This document shows positions 43,040 through 50,987 of a stretch of 64,000 nt of DNA, piece after piece (position 1 is the stretch's first letter; each line of letters begins with the position of its first letter). The notes beneath the pieces are model-generated. The model saw nothing but the letters and a program-made list of their open reading frames with translations. It was not told the DNA's origin and searched no databases. The position numbers and the translations under genes are program-made. Origin of the DNA: Chryseobacterium gleum. Its GTDB lineage: Bacteria; Bacteroidota; Bacteroidia; Flavobacteriales_D; Crocinitomicaceae. Location: contig CAMDFX010000003.1 in assembly GCA_945897805.1 (NCBI GenBank), positions 186,001-250,000 of the forward strand. Direction: 5' to 3'.

Positions 43040-45028
43040 CTATTTCAGTTTATAGATTTTGAAACCTAAATCCTTGTAATTTATTTCATTATGGTTTGGA
43101 TTCCAAATGTAAATTCCCAATTCCGCATTTTCAATCTTAGCTGATGGAAGTGGAACAATCAATTCCACATACTTAGCGTTTTGGTGTTTTTTGAGCGAGT
43201 AAGAAAGTACAAAAGATTTGTATAAAAGATTTTCACCGTCTTGATTAATTGAAAACACAATATTAGATTCAATTGCATTTTTCGGAGTGATATTTCCATC
43301 AAACTTAATCAACAAATTTTCATTTTGCTTTTTTGAGAATCCTTTGATTTTGTAAACAGCGCCAAATTCTTGGTTTTTTGAAATGTTTCCATATTTTAGA
43401 TTATTCTGCCTAAATGCCCAATTGTGATCAATTGAATCAGACGATTCTAGAAAAATTGAATATCTTTTAAGTTGAAGAAATTCATTCAAATTGCATTTTT
43501 TTGCTTGATTGCGTTTTTTGCACAGTGTTATCTTTCCGTCAGTATCAATTACTTCAAAATGATTGATGATTTCAGGATAATTTTCGTACACATTTGGAAT
43601 GAAATATTCATTTTCAAATAGCATGTAGTTAAAATCCCAATGAATTGTTGCTTTAAGTAACTCTGGTTTATCGTCGATAATTGGAATTCCATCTCGTTTC
43701 ATCAAATAAAACGGCAGATTCGGAGGAAATGCGTGGTAACATAGAATTGTTTCTGTTATATTTATATTGTTGTCAATCAGTAATTTATTTACGTTCTCAT
43801 AATTTGAATAGGTCGTAAAGGTTTGATTCCATGGTCCAGGAGCGTAGACTTTTTCTTGCTCACTTTTGGCTTCCTTGCGAAAGAAGAAAATTGAAATGAA
43901 GATTAAAACCATGTAAAAGTAGTTTTCAAATTTGAAGGTTTTAATTCGACTAGCTAGAACGATTGTTGTAAAAATCACAGGAAACAAAAATGAATCGATG
44001 AAATAGTAATCGTGATTTACATATTGTTTTGCCATCGAAACAAAAAATGCAAGGGAAGCAAACCAAAGGAATACGCAAAGAATTATGGGTAATTTATTGA
44101 TGAATATTTTTGTTCTTTTGCGATAAAAAATAATTGTCAAAATCGTTAAAATTCCCATCGAGAAATATTGGCTTTTTGAAAAGTAAATGTATTTCCAATT
44201 TTGTAGCATCAATCGAACTATTTCTTTAAATTCTTCAAAATCTTTTGGAAGCATCAAATGCGATAAAAACAACGATCCAAAGGTTTTTCGTAAATAATAA
44301 TTATAGGAAAAATAGCTAAAAATCAATGTAAAAGAAATCAAACTTCCGATTAAAAATTTACTTTTGAAGATTGATTTGAAGTTGTTTATATTTAAATAGC
44401 GAACCAATTCAATTCCTAAAATTGAGAAGTAAAGAAAAAGATAGCTCGTTCTAGCTAAAACCGACAAAGTCAAGAAAATGAGTGCTAAAACCCAATATTT
44501 TTGCCTGTCACTCTGAATGAATTTGATGTAAAAATAGGTACCAATCACAAAGTTTGAAAAGGAGGGAATAGAAGGCATGAAGCCATTTTGGTAATAAACG
44601 AAAAGTGGAGAGTAAATGAGCAGTAAAACTGGGAATAGCGCAAGTATTTTGTTTTCAATCAGTAAATTAGAAAGTTTGAATAAAAAGAAAATTCCAAATA
44701 GAGAATACAGATAAATGTAAATCCGATTGATGATTTGCGACTCACTCCCTGTTATTTTCATTACAACCGCAGGAATGAACTGATGAATTGGAAAATCGAC
44801 ACTAGTTGTTGTTGAAAGTTTTTTCCTTTTCCAATCTTCTGGATATTTATAGTTGTAAGTGCGTGTTTTTGGTTTGAAAAAATTTAAATCGTTGTCAACA
44901 AATCCCAAACTCAAGGAGTAATGATCAATTTGACTCCAAGCGTGTTTTTGCAGGGGAAAGTTCTGGAAGGTAAATAAATTACTTTTCAAGAGCATCAAAA
45001 TACACAGCAATAAAATTGAAAATGGCAT
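43040..45028 (-). CDS. GT-C-type multi-pass membrane glycosyltransferase (GT39/ArnT-like)
   Basis: About 662 residues. A first helix (FSILLLCILMLLKS), then a periplasmic loop with an acidic motif (AWSQIDHYSLSLGFVDND) placed like the catalytic loop of GT-C enzymes, then about ten helices, and a soluble C-terminal domain of about 250 residues. It probably uses polyprenyl-linked sugars on the periplasmic side of the inner membrane. The frame is open further upstream to a GTG at 45211, which would overlap the divergent VF530 gene, so ATG 45028 is preferred. No other polysaccharide genes lie nearby. Confidence 0.65.
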   Translation of the reverse strand: MPFSILLLCILMLLKSNLFTFQNFPLQKHAWSQIDHYSLSLGFVDNDLNFFKPKTRTYNYKYPEDWKRKKLSTTTSVDFPIHQFIPAVVMKITGSESQIINRIYIYLYSLFGIFFLFKLSNLLIENKILALFPVLLLIYSPLFVYYQNGFMPSIPSFSNFVIGTYFYIKFIQSDRQKYWVLALIFLTLSVLARTSYLFLYFSILGIELVRYLNINNFKSIFKSKFLIGSLISFTLIFSYFSYNYYLRKTFGSLFLSHLMLPKDFEEFKEIVRLMLQNWKYIYFSKSQYFSMGILTILTIIFYRKRTKIFINKLPIILCVFLWFASLAFFVSMAKQYVNHDYYFIDSFLFPVIFTTIVLASRIKTFKFENYFYMVLIFISIFFFRKEAKSEQEKVYAPGPWNQTFTTYSNYENVNKLLIDNNINITETILCYHAFPPNLPFYLMKRDGIPIIDDKPELLKATIHWDFNYMLFENEYFIPNVYENYPEIINHFEVIDTDGKITLCKKRNQAKKCNLNEFLQLKRYSIFLESSDSIDHNWAFRQNNLKYGNISKNQEFGAVYKIKGFSKKQNENLLIKFDGNITPKNAIESNIVFSINQDGENLLYKSFVLSYSLKKHQNAKYVELIVPLPSAKIENAELGIYIWNPNHNEINYKDLGFKIYKLK

Positions 45029-45151
45029 GTATTTTTTCACAAGTAACTTTTTATTTACAAATATCTTAAAAAATAATGCTTTACCCAAGGGAATATTTTT
45101 TTTCAATGCAATTGAATTTTCTGAGATGATTTTTAGCAACAAAATATTATC

Positions 45152-45159
45152 TATTTTTG
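45152..45159 (+). promoter_or_regulatory. Promoter -7 box of the VF530-like gene
   Basis: TATTTTTG matches TAnnTTTG, 25 bases before ATG 45185. Position is consistent with starting the minus-strand gene downstream at 45028. Confidence 0.4.
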
Positions 45160-45184
45160 ACCCAAAATTTATAGTAATATTTAG

Positions 45185-45400
45185 ATGTCGCAACCAAATA
45201 ATCCACTTCACGGAATCAAATTAGAAGAAATGATTGTCGCACTCGAAAAAGAAATCGGTTGGGAGCACATGGGTTATCTTGTTCCAATCAATTGCTTTTT
45301 AAAAGATCCAAGTGTGAAATCAAGTCTAACTTTCCTAAGAAAAACGCCTTGGGCAAGAAAAAAAGTGGAAGATTTGTATTTGGAGAGAATCGTGAAGTAA
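45185..45400 (+). CDS. VF530 family (DUF2132) small DNA-binding protein
   Basis: 71 residues. The sequence [62 protein letters not shown] follows the whole length of this family, named from a Vibrio structure with a double-stranded-DNA-binding fold. The cellular role is not known. It is convergent with the phosphodiester glycosidase gene across an inverted repeat. Confidence 0.92.
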   Translation: MSQPNNPLHGIKLEEMIVALEKEIGWEHMGYLVPINCFLKDPSVKSSLTFLRKTPWARKKVEDLYLERIVK

Positions 45401-45467
45401 TTGAGAATTAAGAATTATGAATGCAGAATTTGGCAATAATCCAATTAATTCATAATTCTCAATTCAT
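45399..45467. repeat. Inverted repeat between convergent genes
   Basis: ATTGAGAATT(aag)AATTATGAAT at 45400-45422 faces ATTCATAATTCTCAATTC at about 45449-45466. It could form a long AT-rich hairpin ending both convergent transcripts. This low-complexity 'ATTCATAATT' unit is common between genes in this phylum (from memory). Confidence 0.55.
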
Positions 45468-46322
45468 TCGAAATCCTATTACATTCGGCAATGCCCAAAA
45501 ATGATCATTTAAATCGTTTGGATACGTTTCTGAAACATAGCTGCCGATTTTTTCAATTTTTCGATCTCCAAAATGAATGTATAAGCTAGTTTGTGGTCCG
45601 CCTTCCATGTAAATCGCGTTGTTTAACTTGAACGGAAAATCTAGTATAAATTCAATCATTTCATTGTGCGTGTATGGCGAACGCGAAAAGATAAAATAGA
45701 TGTTTCCAAGCGCATCAATTGCCGTAACCAACATGCTGCACGATTGATTTTTCTTGTTCCAAGTCAATGGTTGACTATTGCAATCAATCATTCTTAACCC
45801 TTGCGCATAACAATGGTAATCGTCTTTTGCATTTTCCCAATTTTCGCATTTTAAATCCAAGACAGTAAATTTCCATTTCAAACTGTCTTTTGGATTGAAA
45901 GCAATCATTGCATTGTAATTTGGATACAAATTTGGATTGTTAAGATGTTCGCCTGCTTTGAGATAACCTTTGCTCAACATCTTTTTTGCCAAATCATACA
46001 TTCCAGCATTGACCACCACATTCAAATTGTATTTTTCAGCCCATTCACTTGCAGATTTCGATTTTTTATCTTCTTCGGCAGTTGCAGCGTGCATTTCCAA
46101 TTCAAAATCCTTTGGATTGAGTTTTAAAATGCAGATGCGTGAATCGCTGATCTCTGATTTTTTCGGTGCTTCCATTTCCATGTATTCCGCTCCTTTGGCC
46201 AGATTCTGCCATTTTCCAAGAAGTGTATCAGGTTCGATTTTTACTGAATCAGCTGGTTGTGAACAAGCTGAAAGCGGTAATAAAATGGCGAATATGAAAA
46301 TATACCGAAGTTTAAATTTCAT
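45459..46322 (-). CDS. Lipoprotein, phosphodiester glycosidase family (DUF2233/NAGPA-like)
   Basis: About 287 residues from ATG 46322. The signal with lipobox (IFIFAILLPLSACSQ) is complete only from this start, which overlaps the upstream stop by 11 bases; the frame stays open to 46394. The domain shows the family elements NVVVNAGMYD, GLRMIDCNSQPL, SCSMLVTAIDALGNIYFIFSRSPYTHNEMIEFIL and AIYMEGGPQTSLYIHFGD. Related enzymes uncover N-acetylglucosamine from phosphodiesters or act on envelope glycans. Likely periplasmic or surface lipoprotein. Confidence 0.88.
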   Translation of the reverse strand: MKFKLRYIFIFAILLPLSACSQPADSVKIEPDTLLGKWQNLAKGAEYMEMEAPKKSEISDSRICILKLNPKDFELEMHAATAEEDKKSKSASEWAEKYNLNVVVNAGMYDLAKKMLSKGYLKAGEHLNNPNLYPNYNAMIAFNPKDSLKWKFTVLDLKCENWENAKDDYHCYAQGLRMIDCNSQPLTWNKKNQSCSMLVTAIDALGNIYFIFSRSPYTHNEMIEFILDFPFKLNNAIYMEGGPQTSLYIHFGDRKIEKIGSYVSETYPNDLNDHFWALPNVIGFRMN

Positions 46323-47430
46323 TCCAATCGAATTTTTTGGTGTGAATAGGAAACAAATCACACAATTCGCCTGAATAGTAAAACTGGTAGCCAATCATTC
46401 CAAATGAAATTGGTTTTTCTTTAATTTTAATCACTGAACCACCCACTTTTGGATCTTTTTTTGGCACAGACTGCGGAAATCCAACATTGAAAAGCGTAGA
46501 TAAGATTTCTGGTCGATTGTCGATTGGAAATCCCCTGCGTTCCCATTGGTGCTTCACTTGTTTCAAGAAAACTGCCGCATACATATAGGAATAAAAGTGA
46601 TTTCGATATGAAATCAAACGATCGATTCTTTCCTGCGCTGGGTTATCCGTCTTGAAATCCAATAATTTTTCATAATTTTTGCCCAAGTAATAAGCACTTG
46701 TTGAATCTTTTAAATACCTTTCAATCGTTTGTGCGGTCAATTCTTTGATACCTGTTACGCCCAAAGAAAATTTAGATTCCACTGACAATATTTTCAAAGG
46801 ACCAATCCACTTTTTGTAGGCTTCGCGATCCGAATTGAATAGACGCATTTGTTCTCCAATCAAACAGCAAACAATCAAACGAGATTCAACGCCTGTCACT
46901 TTTGCAACTGAATCAATCACTTTTTTGTCTTTTTCTACCGCAATTTTGAAATCGTCCCACTCAGATGTGTTCATCCAATGATAAATGCTTTTGGAAGTTT
47001 TTCCTTCAACAGGCTGGTATTTATTTTCTCTATAATTGATTACTTCTAAATAGTAAGGCGAAGTTTTATCTGCCAACATATCCACAGATTCTACCATTCT
47101 TAACGCTTCTGAATAATCGTGATTGGACTCTAAAGCAGCCAAAATATGTTGTGCGTTTTTCGGATAGTACTTTTTCAAAATCAGAATTCGATTTAACGCT
47201 TCGTATTTTTCAGCAACTACAGCCAAACTGTCCTTATCTGTTTTTACTTGGTATTTGTCGCTCATCACTTGTAAAACGCGACTATTTCCATCGACAGCGC
47301 CAGCTTCATTGGTCCATTTGAAATAAATGGCGAAATATGCGAAAGTTAAAAACGCGCCTATTAGCGCAAAGCAAATTGTAAAAAAGTACAATGGAATTTT
47401 AATCCATTTACTGCGAAAAATTTTTTTCAA
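46312..47430 (-). CDS. Membrane-anchored protein with lysozyme/transglycosylase-like region
   Basis: 372 residues. One N-terminal membrane helix (YFFTICFALIGAFLTFAYFAIYF), then a helical extracytoplasmic part. The segment VTGVESRLIVCCLIGEQMRLF with a central Glu, followed by SKFSLGVTGIKELTAQ, resembles the helix-Glu and G-(V/I)-x-G pattern of lytic-transglycosylase-like proteins (DUF1402 kind). This is a moderate-strength impression only. It overlaps the phosphodiester glycosidase gene, so both may act on the cell wall (inference). Confidence 0.55.
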   Translation of the reverse strand: MKKIFRSKWIKIPLYFFTICFALIGAFLTFAYFAIYFKWTNEAGAVDGNSRVLQVMSDKYQVKTDKDSLAVVAEKYEALNRILILKKYYPKNAQHILAALESNHDYSEALRMVESVDMLADKTSPYYLEVINYRENKYQPVEGKTSKSIYHWMNTSEWDDFKIAVEKDKKVIDSVAKVTGVESRLIVCCLIGEQMRLFNSDREAYKKWIGPLKILSVESKFSLGVTGIKELTAQTIERYLKDSTSAYYLGKNYEKLLDFKTDNPAQERIDRLISYRNHFYSYMYAAVFLKQVKHQWERRGFPIDNRPEILSTLFNVGFPQSVPKKDPKVGGSVIKIKEKPISFGMIGYQFYYSGELCDLFPIHTKKFDWNEI

Positions 47431-47474
47431 AGGAATTTTATTTTGTTAACGGCGCAAAATTAAGTTTTTAAATC

Positions 47475-48440
47475 CTATTTGCCAACATTCAACGCTTTAA
47501 CATCTCCTTCATGCGTCACAATGAAATATTCTTTCGCTGTTTTGGTTTCCACAATTGGCGCTGGCTTTGGTGTTTCATCAGCGTAAATGCGAAAAGTAAT
47601 TTCATACATCACCTGAATCACAGGTTCTACGATTTCTGGATTGGTCACAAAATCAAATTCTTTGTCAAAAATTGGTTGATAAAACTGTGTTGTCGATTTT
47701 TCAGTTTGCGTCACTGCAGCTGATTTTTTCAAATTCAATGAAGAATTGGAATAAGCTTGGTAAGATTTGTAGCTTTCAGTCGGATAGGTAACTCGATAAC
47801 CATCAGCCATTTGTTTTTTCATCGTAGTAAAATCCAATCCTAATAAATCTTGGCGCATTTTGATTTTTTCTTTCAAAATTAATTGTGCTTTAGTAGCCAA
47901 ATCTTTCCTCACTTGTTCCATGTTACTGGCGAAATAATCTACACGAATTAAATCATATACTTCAGATGCTGAACAAGCTGCAATGATTTCAATGAATGAA
48001 TTGGGATTTTTATACTTCACATGAACGTTGATTTTCATTTCAAATCCTTTGGGAACTTCATTGTACGTTTTTTTGTTGAATGCTTTTTTCGTTTCTTCAA
48101 ATTCATAGCAAGGAACAAATGAAATCATATCTGTATAAAACTCGATTTCTTTCTTTAATTCGAAAGGTTTTTTAAGTAAATCGATTCTTTCATCCATCAA
48201 TCGCTGAATTTCTTCTAAATTTTCACCTGTTTGGCTTACACTGAAAATGGCAACATAACTTTCCGTTTTCACATTGGTCATTCCTTTGATATTGAATACA
48301 ATATCATTTGTATTGATGCGCACATCGATGTTGCTTTCACTCAAACGTGTTTGTTGCAAATAATTAATATTGCCAGAAATTTGTCCAAATATTCCCGTTG
48401 ACGATGCAATAAGACTTAAAAATAAGATTGATTTTTTCAT
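47475..48440 (-). CDS. SIMPL (DUF541)-like secreted protein
   Basis: About 321 residues from ATG 48440, which gives a clean signal peptide (MKKSILFLSLIASSTGIFG); the frame is open 36 bases further. The mature part has the SIMPL pattern: N-terminal strands (NIDVRINTNDIVFNIKG, ESYVAIFSVSQTGE), central NVHVKYKNPNSFIEIIAACSASEVYDLIRVDYF, a QVRKDLATKAQLILKEKIK helix, and a final YEITFRIYAD. Function unclear; related proteins sit in the envelope. It is the first of three same-strand envelope genes. Confidence 0.65.
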   Translation of the reverse strand: MKKSILFLSLIASSTGIFGQISGNINYLQQTRLSESNIDVRINTNDIVFNIKGMTNVKTESYVAIFSVSQTGENLEEIQRLMDERIDLLKKPFELKKEIEFYTDMISFVPCYEFEETKKAFNKKTYNEVPKGFEMKINVHVKYKNPNSFIEIIAACSASEVYDLIRVDYFASNMEQVRKDLATKAQLILKEKIKMRQDLLGLDFTTMKKQMADGYRVTYPTESYKSYQAYSNSSLNLKKSAAVTQTEKSTTQFYQPIFDKEFDFVTNPEIVEPVIQVMYEITFRIYADETPKPAPIVETKTAKEYFIVTHEGDVKALNVGK

Positions 48441-48527
48441 AAAATTTGTTGTTTGATGCTTTGATACATCGGTCATTTAGAAACGTTCATTTGGTTGATT
48501 TATCAGCAGATTAATTTTTGGGTAAAA

Positions 48528-48558
48528 CTTACTTCGGTAAACTCAGTGTGAAATGGTG
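48528..48558 (-). repeat. Inverted end of a GAGTTTACCGAA-type element (left)
   Basis: TTACTTCGGTAAACTCA, reverse complement of the core at 48960-48974, about 420 bases away. Confidence 0.5.
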
Positions 48559-48680
48559 CTAAGACTATTTTTTCGGTGAGGAAATTTACATTTAGTGAAT
48601 TATAGTTCTGTAATTCATCGCCTGAAGCAACAGATCTTAAATGGAAGGTTTTTAAACAAAATGGATATTGAAGAAGACGG

Positions 48681-48706
48681 CCGTCCTAGTGATTGGACGG
48701 TTTTTG
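48681..48706 (+). terminator. Orphan terminator-like hairpin
   Basis: CCGTCC (48681-48686) and GGACGG (48695-48700) form a GC stem with an 8-nt loop followed by TTTTT. No coding gene ends before it on the + strand; it would suit a small untranslated transcript starting within the spacer. Confidence 0.5.
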
Positions 48707-48938
48707 AAACGCACTGAAATGTGTAAACGAAAGAGATAGCGATAGCTCATCGATAGAAGTCACTTTTTAGAAGTTTTGAAAATGCTGTAGTTTACGGAAG
48801 CAAGTTCAATCACGAAGACTTGATTACCTGCGGTGCGACTGCGTGGTTTCTTTTGTTACTTTACTTTCATCAAGGAAAGAAAAGTAAAAATCTAGGATGT
48901 AAAGACCATTTTGAAGTTTAAGATATATTGTTAGTCAA

Positions 48939-48976
48939 CACCTTAAAATACTTGTGGTGAGTTTACCGAAATAAAT
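48939..48976 (+). repeat. GAGTTTACCGAA-type element (right)
   Basis: Shares AAAATACTT-G/A-TGG-T/C-GA with the copy at 35599-35635, then TTACCGAA. It is inverted relative to 48528-48558. Confidence 0.5.
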
Positions 48977-49089
48977 AAATTCCTAATTTCGGATTGAAAA
49001 GTCAAAATCAAAGCAGAATCACTATTTTTGTTTCTAGTTAATTTGTATTCATTTCGACTCGTTTTATTCGGGTTTTAAAAAATAAGAAA

Positions 49090-50538
49090 ATGTCAATTAG
49101 AAACTTAGAACCGAAAGCATTGTGGAATCATTTTGCAGATTTAAATGCAGTTCCACGACCTTCTAAAAAAGAAGAGCGCGTGATTGAATTCATGATGACT
49201 TTTGGAAGAACTTTGGGATTTGAAACCATTCAAGATGCCATCGGAAATGTAATCATCAAGAAACCAGCAACTGCAGGAATGGAAAATCGTCCAACGGTTG
49301 TTTTGCAGTCGCATTTAGACATGGTGCATCAAAAAAACAGCGATACAGTTTTTGATTTCGATACGCAAGGCATTGAAATGTTGGTAGATGGAGATTGGGT
49401 GAAAGCAAATGGAACCACTTTAGGCGCTGACAATGGAATTGGAGTTGCAGCAATCATGGCGGTTTTTGCATCTACTGATATTGCACATCCAGCCTTGGAA
49501 GCAATGTTTACGATTGACGAAGAAACAGGAATGACAGGCGCAATCAAAATTGATCCAAGCAATTTCAAAGGAACCGTTTTGTTAAATTTGGATACAGAAG
49601 ATGACGATGAATTGTCAATCGGATGTGCGGGAGGAATTGATACGAATACAACATTTTCTTACGATGAAGAAAATACAGATGGGAATCATATCGGATACGA
49701 AATCAGTATTCGTGGCTTGTTGGGCGGACATTCAGGAATGGATATTCACCGTGGAAGAGGAAATGCAAATAAATTGATGAATCGCATTTTGTATCAAGGA
49801 GTTTCGCTGATGCATTTGCAAGTTGCATCGATTGACGGCGGAAGTTTGCGCAATGCCATTCCGAGAGAATCAACAGCCGTTGTGACCGTTTTGAAAGACG
49901 ACGCAGAAGCTTTTGAAGCATTTTTGGCTTCTTTTACGGAAGAATTGAAAGTGGAATTAAGTACCATTGAAACAGCGTTGACAATAGAATGGAAATCAGT
50001 TTCAACGCCAGCAAAAGTGATGAAACCTGAAGACACAATTAAGGTTTTGAATACCATTTATGCAGTTCCAAATGGTGTTTTCAGAATGAGTCCCGACATG
50101 GAAGGATTGGTTGAAACTTCTTCAAGTTTGGCGAGAATCATTTTGAAAGATGGAAAATTCATTACACAATCTTTGCAACGATCAAGTGTTGAAAGCACAA
50201 AATCGGACATCGCGAACGCAGTGCGAGCAGCCTTTGAAAATATGGGATGTGCTGTAGTTCAAAATGGAGATTATCCAGGATGGAAGCCGAATCCAAACTC
50301 AGCGATTTTGAATTTAATGGCAGATATATATCGAAAAAGATACAATGAAGAGCCACAAATTAAAGCTTGTCATGCAGGTTTGGAATGCGGAATTTTAGGA
50401 AAACATTTTCCAAATATGGATATGATTTCTTTCGGTCCAAATATTCGTGCAGCACATTCTCCAGATGAAAAAGTACAAATTTCTTCAGTGCAAAAATTTT
50501 GGGGATATTTATTAGAAGCCTTGGAATCAATTAAATAA
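49090..50538 (+). CDS. pepD: Aminoacyl-histidine dipeptidase (peptidase M20C)
   Basis: Zinc dipeptidase splitting X-His dipeptides such as carnosine. 482 residues, no signal peptide, cytoplasmic. Metal-site motifs: VVLQSHLDMVHQ (His, Asp), TTLGADNGIGVAA, FTIDEETGMTGA (catalytic Glu-Glu), LLNLDTEDD, GLLGGHSGMDIHRGRGNA, IPRE, and C-terminal CHAGLECGILG and GPNIRAAHSPDEKV. The N-terminus (EPKALWNHFADLNAVPRPSKKEE) is that of PepD. It is followed by a DUF3820 gene. Confidence 0.96.
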   Translation: MSIRNLEPKALWNHFADLNAVPRPSKKEERVIEFMMTFGRTLGFETIQDAIGNVIIKKPATAGMENRPTVVLQSHLDMVHQKNSDTVFDFDTQGIEMLVDGDWVKANGTTLGADNGIGVAAIMAVFASTDIAHPALEAMFTIDEETGMTGAIKIDPSNFKGTVLLNLDTEDDDELSIGCAGGIDTNTTFSYDEENTDGNHIGYEISIRGLLGGHSGMDIHRGRGNANKLMNRILYQGVSLMHLQVASIDGGSLRNAIPRESTAVVTVLKDDAEAFEAFLASFTEELKVELSTIETALTIEWKSVSTPAKVMKPEDTIKVLNTIYAVPNGVFRMSPDMEGLVETSSSLARIILKDGKFITQSLQRSSVESTKSDIANAVRAAFENMGCAVVQNGDYPGWKPNPNSAILNLMADIYRKRYNEEPQIKACHAGLECGILGKHFPNMDMISFGPNIRAAHSPDEKVQISSVQKFWGYLLEALESIK

Positions 50539-50627
50539 GTAATTAAATCAATCAATCATGAATCGCGGGTTTACTAGATTTACTATTTCGCGGTAATTTT
50601 TTTAGAAAGTATCCATAAATTACACAT

Positions 50628-50855
50628 ATGTTTAATCCAGAAGAGGCTCGAAAAGAATTGATTGAGTTGGCCAATGCCAAAATGTATTACGGCAAATACG
50701 AAGGCAAATTGTTGATCCAAATTCCGGAGGAATATTATGTGTGGTATAAAGGCAAAGGATTTCCTGATGGCAAACTGGGAAGGCAAATGGAGCAAATGTT
50801 GGAGATAAAAGTTAACGGTCTTGAAAAGCTGATTTACCCATTGGTGAAAAAGTAG
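50628..50855 (+). CDS. DUF3820 small protein
   Basis: 75 residues. PEEARKELIELANAKMYYGKYEGKLLIQIPEEYYVWYKGKGFPDGKLGRQMEQMLEIKVNGLEKLI covers the complete DUF3820 pattern (M-x-(F/Y)GKYKG...P..Y..W....G.P.GKLG). Family members are sometimes annotated as quorum-sensing-regulated virulence factors on a structural basis; the function is not established. Confidence 0.88.
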   Translation: MFNPEEARKELIELANAKMYYGKYEGKLLIQIPEEYYVWYKGKGFPDGKLGRQMEQMLEIKVNGLEKLIYPLVKK

Positions 50856-50936
50856 ATTTTTTAGATTGATTTATTTTTCATTGTATTTTCTTAATCTTTA
50901 TTCCACTTTTGACCAATTCATTTTATAAGAATTATC

Positions 50937-50968
50937 ATAAAAAAAGGCTGTTCAATTGAACAGCCTTT
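50937..50968 (-). terminator. Terminator of the tandem adhesin locus
   Basis: AAAGGCTGTTC at 50943-50953 is the first arm of a perfect palindrome ending at 50968, preceded on its left by an A-run that is a U-tract on the minus strand, 20 bases after the stop at 50988. Confidence 0.85.
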
Positions 50969-50987
50969 AAATTTCAATTAATCCTTC

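Larger units (their letters stand above)
48441..49089. other. Long spacer with inverted-repeat element and an orphan hairpin
   Basis: About 650 bases between divergent genes, no convincing ORF. It is bounded by two inverted copies of a TTAYTTCGGTAAACTCA motif (48528-48558 and 48939-48976) and contains a terminator-like hairpin (48681-48706) and a TTACTTTACTTTC/GAAAGAAAAGTAA near-palindrome (about 48854-48890). It may be a degenerate mobile element or an unrecognised RNA locus. Confidence 0.45.

Noticed and set aside
45029-45211. N-terminal extension of the glycosyltransferase from a GTG at 45211
   Set aside because: It would overlap the divergent, well-recognised VF530 gene and its promoter region and adds no membrane segment; the ATG at 45028 fits better.
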